From contig JAAFYY010000001.1 in assembly GCA_014284505.1 (NCBI GenBank), positions 744,001 to 808,000 on the forward strand: a DNA stretch of 64,000 nt. Reading direction: 5' to 3'. The DNA comes from Streptacidiphilus sp. 4-A2 (GTDB taxonomy: Bacteria > Actinomycetota > Actinomycetes > Streptomycetales > Streptomycetaceae). Made by a program: the position numbers and the translations under genes. Shown in pieces: positions 8,933-16,715 of the stretch (within the stretch, counting starts at the first letter, position 1; every line of letters begins with the position of its first letter). The notes under the pieces were generated by a model. That model did not search any database, was not told the origin of the DNA, and worked only from the letters and a program-made list of their open reading frames with translations.

Positions 8933-10155
8933 AGGTAGAAGCTGAGCAGGTCGGCGGTGAGCGGGGGAAGAGGGCGCGGAACAGGTCGGGGTCGGCGGCG
9001 TAGACGTCCGGCGCAGGCGGGAGAGGCCCTCGATGCCGTGCGGGCCGAAGAGCAGCGAGGGCAGCTGGTCTGGGGCCACTCCGGCGCCTCCGCAGGCTCC
9101 GGGCGCCTGCATCGGGCCGCCGACGACGACCGGGCCGAGGCCGTCGGGAGCACCGGCAGCCGGTAGTGGGCGCGGAAGGTGGAGATGACGATCTCCTCCC
9201 CGGTACGGTCCTGGCCGGTGCCGGCGAGGCGCTGCCACAGCAGCGGGCGCAGCCGGTCGAGCAGGACCCGGTGTCGGGTATGCGCAGGTAGTACTGCTGG
9301 GCATGGGTCTGCGGCCGGTGCCGGAGCCATTGCGCCCAGGCCGCGCCGGTCACGGTGCCGGGGCGGTGGACGACCCGCAGGGCGCCCTCGGGCGCGAGTG
9401 CGGCCAGGCCGCGCAGCAGGTCCCGGGCGGCGGCCTCGTCGCGGGCGGCGGCCTCGGCCACCAGCAGTTGGTGCTCGGGGGCGCGGTGCGGGCGGAGGCC
9501 ACCACCGCTCCGGCGTCCTCCAGGACCCAGGTGGTGCTGGCCTCGTGGGCGAGCAGCCACCGCCAGCAGGCCTCCGAGTGCGGCATGAAGATGTCGAAAC
9601 CGCTCTGGGCCGACAGCTGGAGGGCGGTGAGCGCGGGTATGTCCTCCGGCCGGGCGGGGCGCAGCACCGGGGCCGCGCCGACGGCCGGCGGGGTGTGCAC
9701 GGACAGCGCGCGCGGCAGGTCGATGGCGTACTCATAGCCGAACTGCCGGTAGAAGTAAGGGATCCCGATCATCACCTGGACCACATGGCCGCGGGCGGCG
9801 GAGCGTTCATGGGCCCAGTTCATCAGCGCGCGCACCAGGCCGCGCCCCTCGTACTCCCTGTCGGTGGCGACCAGTTCGACCTGACCGACGGGCAACAGCA
9901 CTTCGCCGAGCAGGAGTTGCTCGTCCAGCAGGGTCACTGTGGAGACCACCCGGTCGCCGTCGACGACCACCGCGCAGCCGGACCGGACGGAGCCGTCGTC
10001 ACCGGGACCGGTGACGACCAGCCGGTGGTCCACGGCGTCGAGGGGTCACCGCGGTCGGCCAGCAGCGCGCCGATCTGGTCGAGGTCGGCGGGTCCCGCCT
10101 GCCGCAGGACAAGACCGTCCGCCAGCGCGACCGGTGCCGGGATGATCGTGTTCAC
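8923..10155 (-). CDS. Eis-like GNAT acetyltransferase (about 410 aa), multiply frameshifted
   Basis: Long acetyltransferase of the enhanced-intracellular-survival type: N-terminal GNAT domain (MNTIIPAPVALADGLVLRQAGPAD; VELVATDREYEGRGLVRALMNW as acetyl-CoA site; GIPYFYRQFGYEYAIDLPRAL), a second GNAT-like half (RPARPEDIPALTALQ, SEACWRWLLAHEASTTWVLED) and a C-terminal part ending LLFGPHGIEGLSRLRR and LTADLLSFYLPY. Conserved stretches appear in all three frames with breaks near 10035, 9490, 9270, 9140 and 9000, so as given it cannot be translated whole. Eis-family enzymes acetylate aminoglycosides or lysines on multiple sites, but substrate here is unknown. Start ATG 10155. Confidence 0.7.
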
Positions 10156-10251
10156 GGCGGGACTATCGCATGATCCCTGACGGCCCGTCCATCGGCTCTG
10201 ATGGAATATGGCAGGTCAGCCAGGTAATGGCGGCCGCTCCCGGGGCTGCGG

Positions 10252-11685
10252 TCACGGCTCTGCGACCAACGGGGCGAGGCGCCGGATGGCATCGTCCACG
10301 TCCGCCGCGGACGGCGCGGCCACATAGCTGAGCCGGATGTGCGGCGCGCTGCTGTCGGTCGGGTAGTAGTGGTCGCCCGGGGTGAGCGCGACACCTCCGG
10401 CCAGCGCGGCGGCGGCCAGCCGTGCGCCGTCCAGGTGGCCGGGCAGCGTCACCCACAGGTGGTAGCCGCCGCGCGGGCGCAGGGCCAGGGCCTGCGGGCC
10501 GAGGACGGCGGTGACCGCCTCCACCGCGACCTCCCGCCGGTGGGCCAGGGCGGTACCGAGCCTGACCAGGCCACGGTTCCAGGCGGGGGCGTTCACCACC
10601 TCAAGTGCGGTGTACTGCAACGGCGCTGAGACGAACATGGAGTCGATCAGATGCGCCGAGCGGAGCCTGGCCATGACCGGGCCCCGGGCCGCCAGCGCGC
10701 CCACCCGCAGATTGGGCGAGGTCACCTTGGTCAGCGACCGGATGTGCACCACGGTTCCGTCCGGGTCGTCGGCGATCAGCGGCGGCGGGGTCGGTCCGGC
10801 GTCCGGGTGCGCCATGTGCCGGGCGAAGTCGTCCTCGACGACAAAGGCGCCGTGCCGGCGGGCGATGGCGCGGATGTCCGCGCGCGGCCGGCCGAGAGGC
10901 AGCCCCGGTGGGGTTCTGGAAGAGCGGCTGGACGACGACGATCCGCGCCCTGGTGCGGGCCAGGGCTTCGTCGAGGTAGTCGGCGCGCAGCCCCTCGCGG
11001 TCCAGCGGCACCGGGATCGTGCGCAGTCCGGCGGCATGGGCGGCGGCGATCGTCCCCGGGTAGGTCGGCGATTCGATGACGACCGGGTCGCCGGGCTGGC
11101 CGAGCGCGCGCATGGCGGTGGCCAGGGCGTTCTGCCCCGCGCCGCAGATGAGCAGGTCGTGCCGGCCCAGGCCGCCGCCGATGTCGTTGGCGAACCAGTC
11201 CCGCAGCTCCGGCACTCCCCGGCGGGCGGGCGGTCCCAGGCCTCCGGGCGCCGGGCGGCCCGGGCGAGCGCGGAGCCGAGCGCGGCCAGCGGTTGCAGCT
11301 GGGGATGGAGGTAGCCGCCGTTGAGGTCCACCACCTCGGGCCCGACGGCGGTGAGCGTCTCCAGCAGCCCGGCGGCCTTGAAGCCGCGCGGGGTTCCGGC
11401 GGACGAGTCGATGCTGTTGGTCAGTTCGAGAGCCGCCTCCTGCCAGGAGGTGTCCCCGGGGCGCGCCATCCGGCGGGCCTCGGTGCGGAAGGTGCCCGCG
11501 CCCGGACGGGAGCTGATCAGGCCCCGGCGGGTGAGCAGGGCCAGTGCCTGGGAGACAGTAGTAGCGCTCACCTCGAACCGGCGTACCAGCTCGCGGTGCG
11601 TGGCGATCCGCGTTCCGGCTGGCAGTTGCTCGATCTCCGAGGTCAGAGCGGCTGCCAGCTCCTGTGCGCTGCTACTGTTGTTCAT
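10252..11685 (-). CDS. MocR-type GntR/aminotransferase regulator, two frameshifts
   Basis: Fusion of an N-terminal GntR winged helix (LPAGTRIATHRELVRRFEVSATTVSQALALLTRRGLISSRPGAGTF) to a fold-type I aminotransferase domain (about residues 110-475) that binds PLP as effector. DWFANDIGGGLGRHDLLICGAGQNALA, VVIESPTYPGTIAAAHAAGLRTIPVPLD and the PLP-lysine region HIRSLTKVTSPNLRVGALAA are recognisable. Middle part lies in a different frame (shifts near 11210 and 10905). MocR proteins regulate PLP, amino acid or export genes; this one is head-to-head with an EamA exporter and probably controls it. Start ATG 11685; its codon overlaps that of the divergent gene. Confidence 0.88.
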   Translation of the reverse strand: MNNSSSAQELAAALTSEIEQLPAGTRIATHRELVRRFEVSATTVSQALALLTRRGLISSRPGAGTFRTEARRMARPGDTSWQEAALELTNSIDSSAGTPRGFKAAGLLETLTAVGPEVVDLNGGYLHPQLQPLAALGSALARAARRPEAWDRPPAGECRSCGTGSPTTSAAAWAGTTCSSAARGRTPWPPPCARSASPATRSSSNRRPTRGRSPPPMPPDCARSRCRWTARGCAPTTSTKPWPAPGRGSSSSSRSSRTPPGLPLGRPRADIRAIARRHGAFVVEDDFARHMAHPDAGPTPPPLIADDPDGTVVHIRSLTKVTSPNLRVGALAARGPVMARLRSAHLIDSMFVSAPLQYTALEVVNAPAWNRGLVRLGTALAHRREVAVEAVTAVLGPQALALRPRGGYHLWVTLPGHLDGARLAAAALAGGVALTPGDHYYPTDSSAPHIRLSYVAAPSAADVDDAIRRLAPLVAEP

Positions 11686-12571
11686 GACACCTGATAGTAG
11701 CGCTATCGTTCGATCCACAATATCGCCACTGGCCGGCGGCACCGTCCTGGCCGCACTCGGAGTCCTGGCCTTCTCCTTCAGCTTTCCGGGGACGCAGTGG
11801 GCGCTCACCGGCTTCGGCCCCTGGAGCGCCGCCGGGGTGCGCGGGTCCTGGCCGCCCTGATCGCGCTCGGGCGCTGCTGGCGACCCGGGGCACGCTCGGC
11901 GCGCGCCGACCGGCCCGCGCTGGCCGTGGTGGCCGGCGGCTGCGTGATCGGCTTCCCGCTGCTGACCACACTCGCCCTGGAGACGGCCGGCACCGCGCAC
12001 TCGGCGGTGGTCATCGGGGCGCTGCCGATGGCCACCGCGGCGATCTCCGCGCTGCTCACCCGGCGCCGGCCCTCGTGGGTGTCTGGGCCGAGCGGGACGG
12101 CGGCGGCGCGGTGATCGTGTTCACGCTCTCCCAGGACCACGGCCGGCCCACGGTCGCGGACCTCTACCTGGTCGTCGCCCTGCTGTGTGCGCGGCGGGCT
12201 ACCCCAGGGCGCCGGCTGTCGCGCGCATGCCGGGCTGGCGGGTGATCGCCTGGGGTGTGCTGCTCGCCGCGCCGGTCAACCTCGCACTCTGCGCCTGGGC
12301 GCTGCCGCACGAGCCGATGCATCTGACCGCCAAGGCCGTGCTCGGCATGGCGTACATCGCGGGCGTCTCCCAGCTGGGCGGGTTCGTGCTCTGGTACCAG
12401 GGCATGGGCCTGATCGGGGTGGCCCGGGCGAGCCAGCTCCAGCTGGCGCAGCCGCTGCTGACGCTGGCCTGGGCAGTTGCTGCTCGGCGAGCGGGTCGGC
12501 CCGCGGTCCCGCTCACCGCGGTGGTGGTGCTCGGCTGCATCGTGGTCACCCAGCGGGCCAGGGCATCCTGA
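11684..12571 (+). CDS. EamA/DMT-superfamily exporter, frameshifted
   Basis: Drug/metabolite transporter of about 296 residues with roughly ten membrane segments in two EamA repeats: LAGGTVLAALGVLAFSFSFPGTQWAL, VLAALIALG, RPALAVVAGGCVIGFPLLTTLALE, SAVVIGALPMATAAISALL, GGAVIVFTLSQ, VADLYLVVALLCA, GWRVIAWGVLLAAPVNLALCAWAL, VLGMAYIAGVSQLGGFVLWYQGMGLIGVARASQLQLAQPLLTLAWA and PLTAVVVLGCIVVTQ. Breaks near 11845, 11875, 12075, 12190 and 12475. Such proteins usually export amino acids or metabolites. Divergent from the MocR regulator; ATG 11684 overlaps the regulator's start in the self-complementary CATG. Confidence 0.8.
11693..11707. promoter_or_regulatory. candidate MocR operator dyad
   Basis: GATAG-TAGCG-CTATC, a perfect 5-bp inverted repeat, whose middle also forms the 8-bp palindrome TAGCGCTA (11698-11705). 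It lies just inside the 5' end of the EamA gene and upstream of the MocR gene, where an operator for both would be expected. Confidence 0.5.
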
Positions 12572-12643
12572 CCGCGCCCCGGCCGTGCCCTGACCGTATG
12601 CCAGGAGGCGCGACCACGGTTCAGGGCGCCCCGGTGCTCGGGG

Positions 12644-13309
12644 CTAGCCGGCGGCCCCGGCCGTGCGGCAGCTGATCTCCATGCCGTCCTCCACCGGGAA
12701 GGTCGCGTTGACGTACCCGTTGGCGGGGTCGCGCACATAGGCGAGGTAGGGCGCCATGCTCGGCATGGTGATGTCGTCCGCCACCACCAGCGCCCCGGGC
12801 GCGAGCCGGGGTTCCAGCAGCCGCAGGACCGGCAGGCACAGGTCCTTCCAGCCGTCCAGCAGCACCAGGCCGATCGGGCCCGGAATGTCGGCGAGGGTGT
12901 CCAGCGCGTCGCCGCGCAGGATGGTCACCGGCGCGGCGACTCCGGCCTCGGCCAGGTTGGCCTGCGCGGCATCGGCCTTGCTCAGGCTCAGCTCGGTGCT
13001 GAACACGCGGCCGCTGCCGTTGTCGGTCACCGCCGCGGCCAGATGGAGCGTGGAGATCCCGAACGAGGTGCCGAACTCGACCACGGTCTGCGGGCGGGCG
13101 GACCGGGCCAGCGCGTAGAGCAGCTTGCCGCCCTCGGCCGAGACCGGCATGTAGACGGACTCCATGGCGTCGGCGAGTTCCTGCGGGTCGGCCCCCTCGA
13201 GGGGCCGGTCGGCGGGCCAGGCGGAGACGTGGCCGTCATCGTCGGCGGCCGCAGCGAAGAGGCGGTTCAGGACGGCTTGCACAGCGGGTGCGTTCAAGGT
13301 GTTGGGCAT
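12644..13309 (-). CDS. class I SAM-dependent O-methyltransferase
   Basis: 221-residue methyltransferase of the caffeoyl-CoA/catechol O-methyltransferase-like family (methyltransferase_24). SAM-binding motif VVEFGTSFGISTLHLAAAV at about residues 73-91, acidic residue in STELSLSKAD, DALDTLADIPGPIGLVLLDGWKDL as motif with metal/substrate side residues, and ALVVADDITMP. Single clean frame. Divergent from a TetR regulator with a clear operator between them, so it is probably the regulated target. Substrate unknown. Confidence 0.88.
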   Translation of the reverse strand: MPNTLNAPAVQAVLNRLFAAAADDDGHVSAWPADRPLEGADPQELADAMESVYMPVSAEGGKLLYALARSARPQTVVEFGTSFGISTLHLAAAVTDNGSGRVFSTELSLSKADAAQANLAEAGVAAPVTILRGDALDTLADIPGPIGLVLLDGWKDLCLPVLRLLEPRLAPGALVVADDITMPSMAPYLAYVRDPANGYVNATFPVEDGMEISCRTAGAAG

Positions 13310-13321
13310 GAAATTTAGACT

Positions 13322-13339
13322 AGACGCGACGTTGCGTCT
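13322..13339. promoter_or_regulatory. probable TetR operator
   Basis: AGACGC-GACGTT-GCGTCT, 6-bp perfect arms and 16 of 18 positions symmetric, midway between the divergent methyltransferase (start 13309) and TetR (start 13403) genes. Placement and symmetry are those of an autoregulatory TetR site controlling both. Confidence 0.7.
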
Positions 13340-13402
13340 CGTCAATGAGTTACCCGGCCACCGGCGGCTAGGGTGGTCCCGGACACGGCAAGGAGGACGG
13401 CA

Positions 13403-14076
13403 ATGCGAGGCGACACCCGTCAGCACCCGGACAGCGGGGGCGAGGGGCCGCAGCAGACGGGCCCGGACACCGGCGGCGGGCGCACGGCCCACCGCGGCAA
13501 CCGGCACGGGCGCAGCGAGGAGGCCCGGCGGGCCGTCCTCCACGCCGCCGACGACCTGCTGGTGGAACGCGGCTTCGCCGGGCTGACGGTCGAGGGCATC
13601 GCTGCCCGGGCCGGGGTCGCCAAGCAGACCATCTACCGCTGGTGGCCGTCCAAGACCGAGATCCTGATGGAGGCGTTCATCGACGACGCCGCCAAGTACC
13701 TCACCCCGCCGACACCGGCGACCTCGGCAGCGACCTGCGGAGCCAGCTGGCCCGGCTGGCCGAATTCCTCAGCGACACGGACGCCGGCGCCGTGTTCCGC
13801 GCCCTCGCCGGGCAGGCCCAGCACGACCCGGAGCTGGCGCAGCGGCTGCGGGCCGAGCACCTGGGACCGCAGCACGACCGCGGCCGCACCCCGCTGCTGC
13901 GCGCCGTCGAGCGCGGCCAGCTGCCGCCGGGCACGGACCTCGACGGCGCGGTGGAGCAGCTGGTCAGCCCGCTCTACTACCGGTACTGGTGACCGGTCAG
14001 CCGGTGCCGGTGGAGTTCACCGATGCCCTGGTCGACCGCTTCCTTCGCCGCTGCGGCCGCCGCGTCCGGGGCGTAG
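13403..14076 (+). CDS. TetR/AcrR-family regulator, frameshifted
   Basis: TetR protein of about 220 residues. After a low-complexity N-terminal tail (MRGDTRQHPDSGG, Gly/His/Arg-rich to residue 45) comes the HTH: LLVERGFAGLTVEGIAARAGVAKQTIYRWWPSKTEILMEAF. The ligand domain continues in the next frame (DTGDLGSDLRSQLARLAEFLSDTDAGAVFRALAGQAQHDPELAQRL through AVEQLVSPLYYR) and then VTGQPVPVEFTDALVDRF in a third. Breaks near 13715, 13982 and 14040; the natural stop is probably 14074-14076. ATG 13403 is preceded by a perfect AAGGAGGA. Member of the class with C-terminal TetR_C_11-like fold; ligand unknown. Confidence 0.85.
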
Positions 14077-14205
14077 CGCGGGGCGGCGGCGCGGCGGGTG
14101 GCGGGCGCCCGGCACCGGGGGGCTGCCCAGCCTCCACCACGCCGCCACCCCCGGGCTGGACCCTCGTCCTGGCCCGGGCGGACGGAGAACCGGCGGCGGT
14201 CCGGT

Positions 14206-15175
14206 TCAGCTGCGGCCGGCGCCCGGGAGCAGCACCAGCTTGCGGCCCGGCGAGGCCGCCTGCGCGGCCCAGGCCTCGGCGATGTCGTCGAGCGGGTAGG
14301 AGTGCAGGGCCAGGTCGAGCCTGCCCTCCGCCGCATGGGCGGCCACCTCGGCGTACACCGCCGCCGACTGCTCCGGGCTGAGCGAGGAGCCGCTCACCCG
14401 ACCATCCGCAGCCGTCCATGACGCAGCGTCGCGGCGCTCACCAAGGCCTCGGCCCCGGCGCACTGACCGACGTTAAGCAGTCGTCCGGACGGGCGCAGCG
14501 CGGCCAGCGCGGCCCCGGCATAGGGACCCCACAGCGGATCGACGACCACGTCCACCGGTCCCCGGCCTGTTCGAGACCGGCGAGGAATCCGGCCGGGTCG
14601 CGGTCGAGCACCACGGTGCCGTCACAGACGTCGCCGAGCGCCGCGAGCCGTGCCTCGTCGCGTCCGGCGGCCACCACCCGCTCCGCGCCCAGCGCCCGGG
14701 CCAGGTGCAGGAATGCCTGCCCGAAGGCCCCGGTCGCACCGAGCACCAGCACCGATTCGCCGGGGCGGAGCGCGGCCTCGTTCCGCAGGCCGATCAGGGC
14801 GCTGATGCCGACCACCCCGATCGCGGCGGCCAGGTCGTCGGCGAGGGCGTCCGGGACCGGCACGCAGGCCGCGTCCGGGACCACCACGTACTCGGCGAAG
14901 GTGCCGTCGACGAAGCCGCCCGGCACCGACACCCGCACCCGGGTGCCCGGCGCGAGGGTGTCGCTCTCCAGCACCTGACCCACGCCCTCGACCCCGGGGA
15001 CATGCGCGGGCTGCGGCCGACCGAGCGGGTGGTCCCCGCCGGAGATCAGCAGGTCGATCGGGTTGAGGGCGGCCGCCCTGACCTGGACCAGGGTGGTCCC
15101 CGGTCCGCGCCGGGGCTCGTCCCGGCCGCCGATCGCGGGTACCTGCCCGAGCTCGGCCACTACTGCTGCGCGCAT
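14206..15175 (-). CDS. zinc-type/quinone oxidoreductase (MDR family), frameshifted
   Basis: About 323 residues. GroES-like N-terminal domain MRAAVVAELGQVPAI, VQVRAAALNPIDLLISGG, HVPGVEGVGQV, GTFAEYVVVPDAACVPVPD; then Rossmann domain GESVLVLGATGAFGQAFLHLARALGAERVVAAGRDE, and the tail SLSPEQSAAVYAEVAAHAAEGRLDLALHSYPLDDIAEAWAAQ and GRKLVLLPGAGRS. Frame breaks near 14570, 14530 and 14400. Start ATG 15175 is preceded by GAGGAGG; GTG 15178 is adjacent. Divergent from a TetR gene with an operator between, so likely induced by that regulator's ligand. Confidence 0.85.
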
Positions 15176-15246
15176 CACGTCACTGCCTCCTCATCGCCGG
15201 TCGCGCACACGGCGCGCCGGGAAGTCCGGGTCGATCCGGATTTGGA

Positions 15247-15260
15247 TGACCGACCGGTCA
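15247..15260. promoter_or_regulatory. probable TetR operator
   Basis: TGACCGACCGGTCA, symmetric at 12 of 14 positions, followed by a further GTCA half. It lies 72 bases upstream of the oxidoreductase start and 130 bases upstream of the divergent TetR start. Sites with GACCGNNCGGTC-like symmetry are usual for this regulator family. Confidence 0.65.
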
Positions 15261-15389
15261 GTCACTCTAGTGAGCACGCCGACGGCCGGTCAACAGCCGC
15301 TTGAGCCCGGCGGCCGACACCCCGCTCCACCCCAACCGCTTCCGACCGCCCCGACCGCCGGCCGCCCGGGGGCCCGTATCCTTGGGCGC

Positions 15390-15971
15390 ATGACTGCTCG
15401 CGCCGCTGCGGCCCTGGAAACCCGAGCCGCGCTCCTCGACGCGGGCCTGGAGATCGCCGAACTGCACGGGCTGTCCGGCATGAGCGTCAACCGCGTGGTC
15501 GCCGTGGCGGGCGTGGCCAAGGGGACCTTCTATGTGCACTTCCCCGACCGGGACGCCTTCCTGAGCGCGCTGCACCAGCGCTTCCACGAGCAGGCGGGCG
15601 GAGCGGTCGCGGCGGCCCTGACCCGGCACCAGCCCGGCCGGATCCGGCTGCAGAGCGCGATGACGGCCTACTTCGAGGTCTGCCTGGGCAACCGGGGAGT
15701 CAAGGCGCTGGTGCTCGAAGCGCGGAACACCCCCGGCGTGGCGGCGGAGGTCGACGCCCGCAACGAGGCGTTCGCCGCTCTGGCCGAGCCGGACCTGCTG
15801 GCGATGGGCTGGGCCGAGGCGCACACCGCCGCCCGGCTGGTGGTCGCCATGTGCGCGGAACTGGCCATGGCGGAGCTCGCCACCGGAGAACGCGACGACC
15901 GCGGCCGCCAGGTGCTGTGGGCGCTACTGACCCGACTGGACCTGAACGCCGACCCCGACCCCTCCCACTGA
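15390..15971 (+). CDS. TetR-family regulator
   Basis: 193 residues in one clean frame. HTH in LLDAGLEIAELHGLSGMSVNRVVAVAGVAKGTFYVHFPDRDAFLSALHQ at residues 13-61; the rest is an all-helical ligand domain (YFEVCLGNRGVKALVLEARNTPGVAAEV, AARLVVAMCAELAMAELA). ATG 15390 is chosen because the TetR fold begins there; the frame is open for a further 109 codons upstream but that stretch has no domain. Divergent from the oxidoreductase gene, which it presumably represses. Confidence 0.9.
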   Translation: MTARAAAALETRAALLDAGLEIAELHGLSGMSVNRVVAVAGVAKGTFYVHFPDRDAFLSALHQRFHEQAGGAVAAALTRHQPGRIRLQSAMTAYFEVCLGNRGVKALVLEARNTPGVAAEVDARNEAFAALAEPDLLAMGWAEAHTAARLVVAMCAELAMAELATGERDDRGRQVLWALLTRLDLNADPDPSH

Positions 15972-15998
15972 CCCACGCCGCCCCGCCCACCGGCCGCT

Positions 15999-16045
15999 GC
16001 CCGCCGCCCGCCGCCCGCCGCCCGCCGCCCGCCGCCCGCCGCCCG
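15999..16045. repeat. 7-bp tandem repeat (GCCCGCC)n
   Basis: Nearly seven perfect copies of a heptamer right after the TetR stop codon. Pure C/G slippage repeat in a non-coding position; copy number is likely to vary among strains and is also a spot where assembly errors are expected. Confidence 0.9.
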
Positions 16046-16286
16046 AAGATGCAACTTCGGACGCCCTGCGACACAACCCAACCGCCCCGATCCGACTTTC
16101 GGACAGCAACTCCGGACAACACGACGCAGCACTGAATGACATGTACACGGCAAACATCCAGCCATGAGGTCGCCTCAACCGGCCATTTCGCATCCGGAGA
16201 GGCGAACTGCCTGTCTCGACCCGATTCGCCTCGATAGCGTGGGTCTGCCCGCAAATAAGGGGTGCCCTCGGACTGGAAGGCCCACC

Positions 16287-16646
16287 ATGCGTCTCCGCAA
16301 GGCGTTGCTGTCGACCTCCCGCGGCCTCGCGGCACTCGGCTCCGCAACCGCATTCGCCGTGATCGCCATGCCCACCGGTGCCAACGCGGCCGCCACCCCG
16401 GGGGCTCTGGTCAAGGTCCCGGCAGCGCGGGCCGCGCCGTCCGTCACCGGGTCGCCCGACGTCACCAACTGCACTGCGGGCAAAGCCCGGGGCGATATCG
16501 CGATCACCCCGGGCTGCACCATCACCCCCGACCAGGCGGGCTCCTACGAGTTGATCCTCCAGCCCGACGGCAGCCTGGTCGTCCACGCAGCCGACATCGG
16601 CACCTACAACTGCGCCGGCAACTACCCGTGGGACAGCCGCTCCTGA
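16287..16646 (+). CDS. small secreted lectin-like protein, perhaps truncated
   Basis: 119 residues as read. Clear Sec signal peptide (MRLRKALLSTSRGLAALGSATAFAVIAMPTGANAAA, cleavage after about residue 35). The mature part ends with DQAGSYELILQPDGSLVVHAADIGTYNC, which resembles the beta-prism repeat of bulb-type mannose-binding lectins (LxLQxDGNLVVY). Normally two or three such repeats follow each other; here the frame stops after one at 16646, so a missing base near 16635 may have cut the protein. ATG 16287 follows GGAAGG. Confidence 0.6.
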   Translation: MRLRKALLSTSRGLAALGSATAFAVIAMPTGANAAATPGALVKVPAARAAPSVTGSPDVTNCTAGKARGDIAITPGCTITPDQAGSYELILQPDGSLVVHAADIGTYNCAGNYPWDSRS

Positions 16647-16715
16647 GCACCGGCCGACGGGAGACGGCGTGCGCGGCCCACACGCAACTTCACCGGAGCC
16701 AAAGCCGACGAAGCA

